Below are positions 1 to 7,440 of a stretch of DNA of 17,638 nucleotides, piece after piece (the stretch's first letter is position 1; each line of letters starts with the position of its first letter). The DNA lies in the NCBI GenBank assembly GCA_900755085.1, contig CAAEFF010000001.1:1-17638 (forward strand), in the 5' to 3' direction. A model generated the notes under the pieces. It did not search any database. It was not told the origin of the DNA and was given only the letters and a program-made list of their open reading frames with translations. Source of the stretch: an uncultured Streptococcus sp. GTDB taxonomy: Bacteria > Bacillota > Bacilli > Lactobacillales > Streptococcaceae. A program made the position numbers and the translations under genes.

Positions 1-38
1 GTTTTTGAGTTACCTTTTGATAACCCTTACAATTTGGT

Positions 39-67
39 ACTATATCATCTTTTGAAATTTTTTTCAA
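39..67 (-). promoter_or_regulatory. Possible leftward promoter near the window edge
   Basis: On the minus strand TTGAAA (62-67) is followed after 17 bases by TATAGT (39-44). This would fire toward a gene beyond the left edge, possibly ptsH by synteny. The match is moderate and AT-rich DNA gives chance hits, so this is tentative. Confidence 0.35.
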
Positions 68-174
68 GATTTTTATCACTGACTTACAGAAAAAGACTGC
101 GAAAAATCCCAATTTAGATACATTTTAAGAAGCACCTGAAGAACAGAGAAAATATCTTTTCAATTTTCTACTAT

Positions 175-204
175 ATTATAAGTAACATTTTCCTCCGCTT
201 TCAA
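175..204 (-). promoter_or_regulatory. Possible leftward promoter overlapped by a cre-like site
   Basis: On the minus strand TTGAAA (199-204) stands 18 bases before TATAAT (175-180). The -35 lies inside a near match to the CcpA cre consensus WTGNAANCGNWNNCW: TTGAAAGCGGAGGAA at 190-204, differing only at the C near its end. A CcpA site would fit a sugar-transport gene to the left, but that gene is not visible. Confidence 0.3.
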
Positions 205-319
205 TGAAAAAAAGCAGTTGAACCACAGGATATTGATTCACCAAAAAATTATAACTAATTAAAGATGCTTTAAAGCCTATTCCTATCCCATTTCTTCGAT
301 TTTCACACTTTTCGCTCAC

Positions 320-333
320 CACAATATATTGTG
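320..333. promoter_or_regulatory. NrdR box 1
   Basis: CACAATATATTGTG is a perfect 14 bp palindrome and matches the known NrdR operator pattern (acaCwAtATaTwgtgt). NrdR is the ATP/dATP-sensing repressor of ribonucleotide reductase genes. The box lies about 50 bp upstream of the nrdH -35 and pairs with a second box at 361-374. Confidence 0.8.
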
Positions 334-360
334 CTTTGAAAACTCCATTTCATCTCTTTG

Positions 361-374
361 CACAATATTTAGTT
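361..374. promoter_or_regulatory. NrdR box 2
   Basis: CACAATATTTAGTT keeps the left half and centre of the box at 320-333 and has a degenerate right half. The two centres are 41 bp apart, close to four helical turns, so they face the same side of the DNA. Box 2 ends 8 bp before the -35 at 383. Tandem, helically phased boxes are typical of NrdR control. Confidence 0.7.
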
Positions 375-382
375 TTATTTTG

Positions 383-411
383 TTGACAAGTTGCTGGATT
401 TTGTTTATACT
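383..411 (+). promoter_or_regulatory. nrdH promoter
   Basis: TTGACA (383-388), a 17-base spacer and TATACT (406-411) form a near-consensus vegetative promoter. Transcription should start near 418, giving a leader of about 32 bases before the nrdH ATG at 451. The AGGAG ribosome site is at 434-438. Confidence 0.85.
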
Positions 412-450
412 GTTTACAGATTTATATTTCGATAGGAGAACGGAAAAGAA

Positions 451-669
451 ATGGTAACCATTTATTCAAAAAATAATTGTGTTCAATGCAAAATGACCAA
501 ACGATTCCTCGATAGCAATCATGTGGAATACCGCGAAATTAACTTAGACGAACAGCCAGAATTTGTAGAGCATGTTAAGAACCTTGGCTTCAATGCTGCT
601 CCAGTTATTCAAACACCGGATGAAGTATTTTCTGGTTTTCAGCCAGCTAAGTTGAAGAAACTTTCATAA
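451..669 (+). CDS. nrdH: Glutaredoxin-like protein NrdH
   Basis: This 72-residue redoxin delivers electrons to the class Ib ribonucleotide reductase, re-reducing the C-terminal cysteine pair of NrdE after each catalytic cycle. It acts in the cytosol. The fold is a short thioredoxin type: beta strand MVTIYSK, then the active site C10-V-Q-C13, the usual NrdH motif. The family signature SGFQP lies near the C-terminus (residues about 61-65). Length is normal for NrdH. The start ATG follows AGGAG with a 12-base gap, slightly long but the only plausible start. It heads the nrdH, nrdE, nrdF series under two NrdR boxes. Two hairpins with U-tracts separate it from nrdE, which may make nrdH mRNA more abundant than nrdE mRNA. 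Confidence 0.95.
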   Translation: MVTIYSKNNCVQCKMTKRFLDSNHVEYREINLDEQPEFVEHVKNLGFNAAPVIQTPDEVFSGFQPAKLKKLS

Positions 670-695
670 TAAACACAGTATTTTGCTTAAATAGG

Positions 696-728
696 GTCTA
701 GCGTTAGCAACCTAACACTAGACTTTTT
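696..728 (+). terminator. Intrinsic terminator or attenuator after nrdH
   Basis: GTCTAG (696-701), a C/A mismatch and GTTAG pair with CTAAC and CTAGAC (718-723) around the loop CAAC, followed by five T. It lies within the nrd series 27 bases after the nrdH stop. Since no clear new promoter follows before nrdE, it is probably leaky. Confidence 0.75.
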
Positions 729-738
729 ACTTGGAAAG

Positions 739-764
739 AGAGGACTTCTCCTCTTCATTTTTTT
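739..764 (+). terminator. Second terminator-like hairpin before nrdE
   Basis: AGAGGA (739-744), loop CTTC and TCCTCT (749-754) form a perfect 6 bp stem, with seven T at 758-764. It stands 10 bases after the preceding U-tract and 19 bases before the nrdE start. The stem is short, so it may be a weak terminator, an mRNA processing site or a 5' end stabiliser for nrdE mRNA. Confidence 0.5.
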
Positions 765-783
765 GAACTAGAAAAGGATTATT

Positions 784-2943
784 ATGGGATTAAAATCTCT
801 TGAAGATGTGACGTATTTTCGTCTTAACAATGAAATCAACCGTCCAGTAAACGGCCAAATCATGCTTCATAAAGATAAAGAAGCTTTGGATGCGTTCTTT
901 AAAGAAAATGTTGTACCAAATACTAAAGCCTTTGACTCGATTACAGACAAGATTCAGTACCTTCTCGAGCACAATTACATTGAGAGAGCTTTTATCGAGA
1001 AATACCGTCCTGAATTTTTAGAGGAATTGGCCCAATTTATCAAAGACCAAAATTTCCAATTCAAGTCCTTCATGGCGGCCTACAAATTCTATAACCAATA
1101 CGCTTTGAAAACAAATGATGGAGAATACTATCTTGAAAGCATGGAAGACCGGGTCTTCTTTAATGCTCTCTACTTCGCTGATGGAAATGAAGCCATTGCC
1201 AAAGATATCGCAAATGAAATCATCCACCAACGCTACCAGCCTGCTACACCTTCTTTCTTAAATGCAGGTCGTGCACGTCGTGGTGAATTGGTGTCATGTT
1301 TCTTGATCCAGGTAACAGATGATATGAACTCCATTGGACGTTCTATCAACTCAGCTCTTCAACTTTCACGTATCGGTGGTGGTGTGGGAATTTCCCTCAG
1401 CAACCTGCGCGAAGGTGGTGCACCCATCAAGGGCTATGAAGGTGCTGCTTCCGGTGTCGTTCCAGTTATGAAGTTGTTTGAAGATAGCTTCTCTTACTCT
1501 AACCAATTAGGTCAACGTCAAGGTGCCGGAGTTGTTTACCTCAACGTCTTTCACCCAGACATCATCGCCTTCCTTTCAACTAAGAAAGAAAATGCCGATG
1601 AAAAAGTTCGTGTTAAGACGCTTTCACTAGGTGTCGTCGTTCCAGACAAATTCTATGAATTGGCACGTAAAAATGAAGAGATGTACCTCTTCAGCCCATA
1701 CTCTGTCGAACGCGAATACGGTGTGCCGTTCAACTACATCGACATTACTGAAAAATATGACGAATTAGTAGCAAATCCGAATATCCGCAAGACAAAGATC
1801 AAGGCGCGTGATTTGGAAACTGAAATTTCTAAATTGCAACAAGAATCTGGCTATCCATATGTCGTCAATATTGATACAGCCAACCGCGCAAATCCTGTTG
1901 ATGGGAAAATCATCATGAGTAACTTGTGTTCAGAGATCCTACAGGTTCAAGAACCAAGCTTGATCAACGATGCTCAAGAATTTGTCCAAATGGGAACCGA
2001 CGTCTCATGTAACCTTGGTTCAACCAACGTGGTTAACATGATGACTTCACCTGATTTTGGTCGTTCGATTCGTGCCATGGTTCGTGCTTTGACCTTCGTT
2101 ACAGATAGCTCCCATATCGTGGCCGTCCCAACTATTGATCATGGAAATAAACTGGCGCATTCGTTCGGACTTGGGGCTATGGGACTTCACAGCTACCTTG
2201 CGCAACAATTGATCGAATACGGATCAGCTGAGTCTGTTGAGTTTACAAGTATCTACTTCATGCTCATGAACTATTGGACTCTCGTAGAATCAAACAACAT
2301 CGCGCGTGAACGAGGCGTTACCTTCCACAACTTCGAAAAATCAGACTACGCTAACGGTAGCTACTTCGATAAGTACACAAGTGGAGAATTTGTACCAAAA
2401 TCTAATCGCATCAAAGAACTCTTTAAAGATATCTTTATCCCAAGTGCAGAGGATTGGGCAGAACTGCGTGCTAAGGTTCAAGCAGATGGTCTGTACCACC
2501 AAAACCGCTTGGCTGTCGCACCAAATGGATCTATCAGCTACATCAATGATGTCTCTGCTTCTATCCACCCCATCACACAACGGATTGAAGAACGCCAAGA
2601 GAAGAAAATCGGTAAGATCTACTACCCTGCAGCAGGATTGTCAACTGAAACGATTCCTTACTACACTTCTGCCTACGACATGGATATGCGAAAAGTCATC
2701 GATGTCTATGCTGCCGCTACTGAGCATGTAGACCAAGGTCTTTCACTAACTCTCTTTATGCGCAGCGATATTCCAAAGGGTCTTTACGAATGGAAAACCG
2801 AAAACAAACAAACCACTCGTGACTTGTCTATCCTTCGCAACTACGCCTTTAACAAGGGAATCAAGTCTATCTACTACGTTCGTACCTTTACAGATGATGG
2901 TGGGGAAGTTGGTGCCAACCAATGTGAAAGCTGTGTCATCTAA
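784..2943 (+). CDS. nrdE: Class Ib ribonucleoside-diphosphate reductase, alpha subunit NrdE
   Basis: This is the catalytic subunit that reduces ribonucleoside diphosphates to deoxy forms, working with NrdF and reduced by NrdH. It has 719 residues, normal for NrdE, and lacks the N-terminal ATP-cone of class Ia enzymes. Visible active-site residues are C172 (SCFLIQ) and C409 (SCNLGST), the redox pair; N380, C382 and E384 in SNLCSEI, with C382 the thiyl-radical cysteine; Y697-Y698, the radical-transfer pair; and the C-terminal C714-E-S-C717 that NrdH reduces. A glycine-rich GGGVGISLSN segment is near 198-207. The start follows AAGG with a short spacer. No nrdI lies between nrdH and nrdE, unlike nrdHIEF operons elsewhere. 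A strong terminator follows the stop. Confidence 0.98.
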   Translation: MGLKSLEDVTYFRLNNEINRPVNGQIMLHKDKEALDAFFKENVVPNTKAFDSITDKIQYLLEHNYIERAFIEKYRPEFLEELAQFIKDQNFQFKSFMAAYKFYNQYALKTNDGEYYLESMEDRVFFNALYFADGNEAIAKDIANEIIHQRYQPATPSFLNAGRARRGELVSCFLIQVTDDMNSIGRSINSALQLSRIGGGVGISLSNLREGGAPIKGYEGAASGVVPVMKLFEDSFSYSNQLGQRQGAGVVYLNVFHPDIIAFLSTKKENADEKVRVKTLSLGVVVPDKFYELARKNEEMYLFSPYSVEREYGVPFNYIDITEKYDELVANPNIRKTKIKARDLETEISKLQQESGYPYVVNIDTANRANPVDGKIIMSNLCSEILQVQEPSLINDAQEFVQMGTDVSCNLGSTNVVNMMTSPDFGRSIRAMVRALTFVTDSSHIVAVPTIDHGNKLAHSFGLGAMGLHSYLAQQLIEYGSAESVEFTSIYFMLMNYWTLVESNNIARERGVTFHNFEKSDYANGSYFDKYTSGEFVPKSNRIKELFKDIFIPSAEDWAELRAKVQADGLYHQNRLAVAPNGSISYINDVSASIHPITQRIEERQEKKIGKIYYPAAGLSTETIPYYTSAYDMDMRKVIDVYAAATEHVDQGLSLTLFMRSDIPKGLYEWKTENKQTTRDLSILRNYAFNKGIKSIYYVRTFTDDGGEVGANQCESCVI

Positions 2944-2966
2944 TCCGCTATCCTAGATAGCTATCA

Positions 2967-2988
2967 AAAGTCGGTTCGCCGACTTTTT
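2967..2988 (+). terminator. Terminator after nrdE
   Basis: AAAGTCGG (2967-2974), a TTCG tetraloop and CCGACTTT (2979-2986) form an 8 bp stem ending in five T (2984-2988). It separates nrdE from nrdF, which has its own -10 element just downstream. Confidence 0.85.
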
Positions 2989-3009
2989 GTGCGGTATTCT
3001 ATCAATTTA

Positions 3010-3018
3010 TGGTAGAAT
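3010..3018 (+). promoter_or_regulatory. nrdF promoter, extended -10 type
   Basis: TGGTAGAAT is an extended -10 element (TGn plus TAGAAT at 3013-3018). No good -35 is seen at 17 bases. Transcription would begin near 3025, about 30 bases before the nrdF ATG. No NrdR box is evident nearby. Confidence 0.55.
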
Positions 3019-3056
3019 AGTAACGATTGAATGAATAGAAAAAGAAAGTGATGCAA

Positions 3057-4016
3057 ATGGAAACTTACTACAAAGCCATTAACTGGAATGCTATCGAAGA
3101 TGTCATCGATAAATCGACCTGGGAAAAACTAACAGAGCAATTCTGGTTGGATACGCGTATCCCTTTGTCAAACGACTTGGATGACTGGAGAAAGTTGTCT
3201 AATAAAGAAAAAGACCTAGTTGGTAAAGTCTTTGGGGGATTAACCCTTCTAGATACTATGCAATCTGAAACAGGTGTGCAAGCTCTTCGTGCGGATATTC
3301 GTACTCCCCACGAAGAAGCTGTCTTTAACAACATACAATTCATGGAATCAGTCCATGCTAAGTCCTACTCCTCTATCTTTTCGACCTTGAATACCAAGTC
3401 AGAAATCGAAGAGATTTTCGAATGGACCAACACCAATCCATATCTTCAAAGAAAAGCTGAGATTGTCAACGAAATCTACCTCAATGGGACTCCTCTTGAA
3501 AAGAAAGTAGCCAGCGTCTTTCTTGAAACCTTCCTCTTCTACTCTGGTTTCTTCACACCGCTCTACTATCTTGGAAACAACAAGTTGGCTAATGTGGCTG
3601 AGATCATCAAGTTGATCATTCGGGATGAATCTGTTCACGGAACCTATATCGGCTACAAGTTCCAACTTGGATTTAACGAATTACCAGAAGAAGAGCAAGA
3701 AAAACTCAAAGAATGGATGTACGATCTGCTCTACACCCTCTATGAAAATGAAGAAGGCTATACAGAGAGCCTCTATGACGGTGTGGGCTGGACAGAGGAA
3801 GTGAAGACTTTCCTTCGTTACAACGCCAATAAAGCCCTCATGAACTTGGGACAAGATCCGCTCTTCCCTGACTCAGCAGATGATGTCAACCCAATCGTCA
3901 TGAACGGAATCTCAACCGGTACATCCAACCACGACTTCTTCTCTCAAGTCGGAAATGGTTATCTTCTTGGTGAAGTAGAAGCCATGCAGGATGACGATTA
4001 CAATTACGGACTATAG
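3057..4016 (+). CDS. nrdF: Class Ib ribonucleoside-diphosphate reductase, beta subunit NrdF
   Basis: This is the metal-radical subunit: a dinuclear Mn or Fe site generates the tyrosyl radical passed to the active-site cysteine of NrdE. It has 319 residues from the chosen start, the usual length. The expected ligands are present: D66, E97, H100, E157, E191 (RDES) and H194, with the radical tyrosine Y104 in HAKSYSS. These fit the E. coli NrdF numbering with an offset of one. The C-terminus (DDDYNYGL) is the acidic tail that docks on NrdE. I chose ATG 3057 because the family begins METYYKA; a GTG at 3048 and an ATG at 3051 are in frame upstream but add unconserved residues. It has its own extended -10 and lies between two terminators, so its transcription is partly separable from nrdE. 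Confidence 0.97.
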   Translation: METYYKAINWNAIEDVIDKSTWEKLTEQFWLDTRIPLSNDLDDWRKLSNKEKDLVGKVFGGLTLLDTMQSETGVQALRADIRTPHEEAVFNNIQFMESVHAKSYSSIFSTLNTKSEIEEIFEWTNTNPYLQRKAEIVNEIYLNGTPLEKKVASVFLETFLFYSGFFTPLYYLGNNKLANVAEIIKLIIRDESVHGTYIGYKFQLGFNELPEEEQEKLKEWMYDLLYTLYENEEGYTESLYDGVGWTEEVKTFLRYNANKALMNLGQDPLFPDSADDVNPIVMNGISTGTSNHDFFSQVGNGYLLGEVEAMQDDDYNYGL

Positions 4017-4020
4017 AACA

Positions 4021-4048
4021 AAAACCTTTCCAGTTGGAAAGGTTTTTT
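4021..4048 (+). terminator. nrdF terminator
   Basis: AAAACCTTTCC (4021-4031), loop AGTT and GGAAAGGTTTT form an 11 bp perfect stem, with T continuing to 4048. It begins four bases after the nrdF stop and ends the nrd block. Confidence 0.92.
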
Positions 4049-4086
4049 GTTGCAATTTTTTACTGATTGGATCCGCTTCTTATTTG

Positions 4087-4115
4087 AAAAAAAGGCTGGG
4101 ACAAAAGTCCTAGCC
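4087..4115 (-). terminator. alaS terminator at the edge of the intergenic element
   Basis: On the minus strand GGCTAGGAC, loop TTTT and GTCCCAGCC (one wobble) form a 9 bp stem followed by seven T (4087-4093). It lies about 160 bases downstream of the alaS stop and is the far end of the multi-hairpin element. Confidence 0.85.
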
Positions 4116-4263
4116 TCTTCTTGTCTTTGGATTGTCGAGCAAGACGCAGTGGTTGAGTGGGCTCTACTACGCTGATTTCATCAGCTTTTACAGCCCTACT
4201 CAACTGTGCGGAGATGGGACGACGAAATCGAATTCTAACGAATGACCGATTTCTGTCCCACTC
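4094..4263. repeat. Multi-hairpin intergenic element, likely dispersed repeat
   Basis: About 170 bp between nrdF and alaS carry three nested or adjacent inverted repeats. The first is the terminator hairpin at 4094-4115. The second is GTTGAGT/GGCT at 4152-4163 pairing with 4192-4204, enclosing the perfect hairpin GCTGAT-TTC-ATCAGC at 4171-4185. The third is GGGAC plus GAAATCG (4216-4230) pairing with CGATTTC plus GTCCC (4247-4259). The outer ends are inverted copies of a TGGGACA core (left GGCTGGGACA at 4094-4103; right, read on the minus strand, GAGTGGGACA). No protein is encoded. Very similar sequences are, from memory, common between genes of oral streptococci; that is recall and inference, since only one copy is in this window. 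It would be transcribed as the 3' end of alaS mRNA. Confidence 0.6.
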
Positions 4264-4273
4264 TCTCCTATTC

Positions 4274-6892
4274 TTACAATTTACCTGCTACAGCATCCAA
4301 CAATTCTTGGATCTTGGCTTGATTGCTTCCTCCTGCCATGGCCATGTCTGGTTTACCACCCCCACGTCCATCAACGATTGGAGCCAATTCTTTAATCACA
4401 TTACCTGCGTGTACATCTTTTGTCTTGCTGGCTACAAGGACGTTCACTTTGTCACCGATGGCTGCGACAAGGACAAGCACATCAGAGTAGTCTTTTTGTT
4501 TCCAGTTATCCGCAAAGGTACGAAGGGCACCTGCATCTGAAACTGAAACTTGGCTAGCAATATAACGGTGTCCATTTGCTTCTTGAACATCTTTGAAGAC
4601 ATCACCTGCTGCTGCAGCCGCTGCTTTTTCCTTCAATTCTGCATTTTCTTTTTGCAATTGACGGAGTTGCTCTTGAAGGCCTTCCACCTTGTGAGGGACT
4701 TCTTTGAGTTGAGGGGCTTTTAAGGTTGCTGCGACTGCTTTCAGAGCATCTTCTTGATCACGATAAGCTTCGAAGGCTTCCTTACCAGTCACTGCCAAGA
4801 TACGACGAGTTCCTGATCCGATCCCTTCTTCTTTGACAATCTTGAAGAGACCGATTTCAGAAGTATTGCCTACATGGGTACCACCACAGAGTTCCACTGA
4901 ATAGTCACCGATGGTGACAACACGGACTTCTTTACCGTATTTCTCACCAAAGAGGGCCATGGCTCCCATTTCTTTAGCAGTATCGATATCTGTTTCAATT
5001 GTTTCTACTGCGATTGCTTCCCAGATCTTCTCATTGACTTGTTGCTCAATAGCGCGTAATTCTTCAGGAGTGACGGCTTGGAAGTGGGTAAAGTCAAAGC
5101 GAAGGAATTCTACTTCGTTGAGAGATCCTGCTTGGGTTGCGTGGTTACCAAGAATATTGTGAAGAGCCGCATGGAGCAAGTGAGTTGCTGTATGGTTCTT
5201 CATGACGCGGTGACGACGATTGGTATCGATAGCCAAAGTGTATTCTTGGTTCAAGGAAAGTGGTGCCAATACTTCAACGGTATGGAGTGGTTGACCATTT
5301 GGGGCTTTTTGAACGTCTGTAACATTTGCTACGACATTCCCTGCAGCATCCAAGATTTGACCGTGGTCCGCAACTTGTCCACCCATTTCAGCGTAGAATG
5401 GAGTTTCAGCAAAGATGAGAGATGCAGTTCCTTCGGATACAGCTTCTACTTCAGCATTGTCCGCTACGATAGCCACCAACTTAGAAGGCAATTGACTAGC
5501 ATTATAGTTAAAGACACTTTCAACTGTGATGTTTTGAAGGGTTTCATTTTGCATCCCCATAGATCCGCCTTTAACAGCTGATGCACGCGCACGTTCTTGT
5601 TGTTCCTTCATAGCTGCTTCAAAACCGTCACGGTCGACTGTCATACCCGCTTCTTCAGCGATTTCTTCAGTCAATTCAACAGGGAATCCATAAGTATCAT
5701 AGAGTTTAAAGACATCTTGACCGGCAATCACTGTTTGACCTTTGGCTTTCAAGTCTTCAACAATGGTTTGGGCAAAGTGTTGACCAGAGTTCAAGGTACG
5801 AGCAAATGATTCTTCTTCACTCTTGATGATTTTTTCAATGAACTCTTGTTTTTCAAGCACTTCTGGGTAGTAGCTTTCCATGATCTTCCCAACGGTTGGA
5901 ACCAATTTATACAAGAAGGTTCCTTCGATCCCCAATTTTTGACCATGCATAGAAGCACGACGGAGGAGACGACGCAAAACGTAACCGCGACCTTCATTAC
6001 CAGGAAGAGCCCCATCTCCAATCGCAAATGAAAGCGAACGGATGTGGTCAGCAATCACCTTGAAGCTCATATTGTCACCATCTGGATCGTAGGTTTTACC
6101 AGACATCTTTTCCACTTCACGGATGATTGGCATGAAGAGGTCCGTTTCAAAGTTGGTCTTAGCTCCTTGAATGACAGCTACCAAACGCTCTAAACCAGCG
6201 CCCGTATCAATGTTCTTGTGAGGCAATTCTTTGTACTCACTACGAGGGACTGCTGGGTCAGCATTAAATTGGGACAAGACAATGTTCCAGATTTCAATGT
6301 AACGGTCATTTTCGATATCTTCTGCAAGAAGACGAATACCGATATGATCTGGGTCAAAAGCTTCACCACGGTCAAAGAAGATTTCAGTATCTGGTCCTGA
6401 AGGTCCCGCACCGATTTCCCAGAAGTTGTCTTCGATTGGGATCAAGTGACTTGGATCTACTCCGACAGCAATCCAACGGTTGTATGAATCCTTGTCATCT
6501 GGATAATACGTCATGTAAAGTTTGTCTTTAGGGAAGTCAAACCATTCAGGACTTGTCAAGAGTTCATAAGCCCACGTAATGGCTTCATCACGGAAGTAAT
6601 CTCCGATGGAGAAGTTCCCCAACATTTCAAACATAGTATGGTGACGGGCAGTCTTCCCTACGTTTTCGATATCATTGGTACGAATAGCCTTTTGAGCATT
6701 AGTAATCCGTGGATTTTCGGGTTTGATGGTTCCATCAAAGTATTTCTTAAGAGTGGCAACCCCTGAGTTGATCCACAAAAGTGTTGGATCGTTTACTGGA
6801 ACCAAGCTAACAGATGGTTCTACTGAGTGGCCTTTGCTTGCCCAGAAATCGAGCCACATTTGGCGGACTTGTGCACTAGATAATTGTTTCAT
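4274..6892 (-). CDS. alaS: Alanine--tRNA ligase
   Basis: AlaRS attaches alanine to tRNA-Ala in the cytosol and edits mischarged Ser and Gly. It has 872 residues, full length. Order of domains: class II catalytic core (about 1-250; PRITNAQKAIR and TARHHTMFEMLGNFSIGDYF carry motif 1/2-type segments), the tRNA recognition domain (to about 460), the editing domain with zinc ligands H567, H571 (NHTATH) and C669, H673 (CGGTH), a coiled coil near 735-757, and the C-Ala domain ending in the glycine-rich GRGGGKPDMAMAGG. AAGGAG precedes the ATG. The gene follows the LURP-like gene by 24 bases, so both should be read from the T-box leader at 7441-7619 and induced by uncharged tRNA-Ala. Confidence 0.98.
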   Translation of the reverse strand: MKQLSSAQVRQMWLDFWASKGHSVEPSVSLVPVNDPTLLWINSGVATLKKYFDGTIKPENPRITNAQKAIRTNDIENVGKTARHHTMFEMLGNFSIGDYFRDEAITWAYELLTSPEWFDFPKDKLYMTYYPDDKDSYNRWIAVGVDPSHLIPIEDNFWEIGAGPSGPDTEIFFDRGEAFDPDHIGIRLLAEDIENDRYIEIWNIVLSQFNADPAVPRSEYKELPHKNIDTGAGLERLVAVIQGAKTNFETDLFMPIIREVEKMSGKTYDPDGDNMSFKVIADHIRSLSFAIGDGALPGNEGRGYVLRRLLRRASMHGQKLGIEGTFLYKLVPTVGKIMESYYPEVLEKQEFIEKIIKSEEESFARTLNSGQHFAQTIVEDLKAKGQTVIAGQDVFKLYDTYGFPVELTEEIAEEAGMTVDRDGFEAAMKEQQERARASAVKGGSMGMQNETLQNITVESVFNYNASQLPSKLVAIVADNAEVEAVSEGTASLIFAETPFYAEMGGQVADHGQILDAAGNVVANVTDVQKAPNGQPLHTVEVLAPLSLNQEYTLAIDTNRRHRVMKNHTATHLLHAALHNILGNHATQAGSLNEVEFLRFDFTHFQAVTPEELRAIEQQVNEKIWEAIAVETIETDIDTAKEMGAMALFGEKYGKEVRVVTIGDYSVELCGGTHVGNTSEIGLFKIVKEEGIGSGTRRILAVTGKEAFEAYRDQEDALKAVAATLKAPQLKEVPHKVEGLQEQLRQLQKENAELKEKAAAAAAGDVFKDVQEANGHRYIASQVSVSDAGALRTFADNWKQKDYSDVLVLVAAIGDKVNVLVASKTKDVHAGNVIKELAPIVDGRGGGKPDMAMAGGSNQAKIQELLDAVAGKL

Positions 6893-6916
6893 ATTTGTCT
6901 CCTTATTTTTTTAAGA

Positions 6917-7402
6917 TTAATTTGCGCTAGCTTCTAACATTTCAACATAATCGATGGCGACACACAGTGAGATGACTAAATCAGCGTATTCATCCTCATA
7001 AACCGATACTTGGTAAGTTGAGGTAAGGTGAAAGAGTTCTTTGCTAATCTCAGCAACAATTTGATCCCGATCATCCAACAATTTGAAATCCAGGTCCCAG
7101 ATATTTCCTTGAACCCGCAGTCCCAAATCTTCAATGTCGTATTTGTCTCTCAAGAGCGTCAGCTTTTTAGTGATAAAAAAGCGATCCCCATTTTTCAAGC
7201 TAACCTCAAATTTTGAAAGAAGGGTGAATGGCTTTTTCGTGATCTGGCTGACTTCTTGCCCCTCCTTATCATAGATGGTAAAGGTTTTAGGAACTTTAAA
7301 AAAGGATCCCTCAACCTGGTATTCAATATTTCCTAACTCATCCTTGATATCGAAGCGTTCGCCACCCAATCGAAATTTTTGTTTCACTTGATAGGTTCTC
7401 AT
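6917..7402 (-). CDS. LURP-one-related (LOR/DUF567) protein upstream of alaS
   Basis: This 161-residue cytosolic protein resembles the bacterial LURP-one-related family (B. subtilis YxjI type), which has a Tubby-like beta-barrel fold and no established biochemical function. Signs are the MRTYQVKQKF opening, repeated short beta strands such as GGERFDIKDELG and FTIYDKEGQEV, the VQGNIWDLDF segment, and the hydrophobic C-terminal helix near 140-155. There is no signal peptide or membrane segment. AAAGGAG sits 7 bases before the ATG. It is the first gene after the T-box leader and 24 bases upstream of alaS, so it should be induced with AlaRS on alanine starvation. Whether it has a role in translation stress is unknown. 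Confidence 0.85.
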   Translation of the reverse strand: MRTYQVKQKFRLGGERFDIKDELGNIEYQVEGSFFKVPKTFTIYDKEGQEVSQITKKPFTLLSKFEVSLKNGDRFFITKKLTLLRDKYDIEDLGLRVQGNIWDLDFKLLDDRDQIVAEISKELFHLTSTYQVSVYEDEYADLVISLCVAIDYVEMLEASAN

Positions 7403-7440
7403 TTTCTATCTCCTTTGAAAAGACGCTAACAGGCATGCAT

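Larger units (their letters stand above)
1..319. other. Non-coding AT-rich region left of nrdH
   Basis: No reading frame here has a credible start, ribosome site and coding composition on either strand. The stretch is very AT-rich. It holds two possible leftward promoters (listed separately) and a 10 bp palindrome GCTTTAAAGC at 267-276 of no clear meaning. In pneumococcus-type genomes the divergent neighbour of nrdH is ptsH, which would lie just outside the window. That is known synteny, not something seen here. Confidence 0.6.

Noticed and set aside
2306..2731. 141-residue frame within nrdE
   Set aside because: It is an out-of-frame shadow of a fully conserved NrdE region.
3048..3056. GTG/ATG starts for NrdF at 3048 or 3051
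   Set aside because: NrdF homologues begin METYYKA, matching ATG 3057; the upstream residues add nothing recognisable.
4094..4263. Insertion sequence or IS remnant between nrdF and alaS
   Set aside because: No transposase fragment or target duplication is visible; the structure is hairpins only, so it is called a repeat element.
4157..4540. Rightward 127-residue reading frame
   Set aside because: It runs from the multi-hairpin element into the antisense strand of alaS, has no ribosome site, and its composition is that of a shadow frame.
5078..5581. Rightward 167-residue reading frame
   Set aside because: It lies entirely antisense to the alaS editing domain; AlaRS motifs are intact on the other strand.
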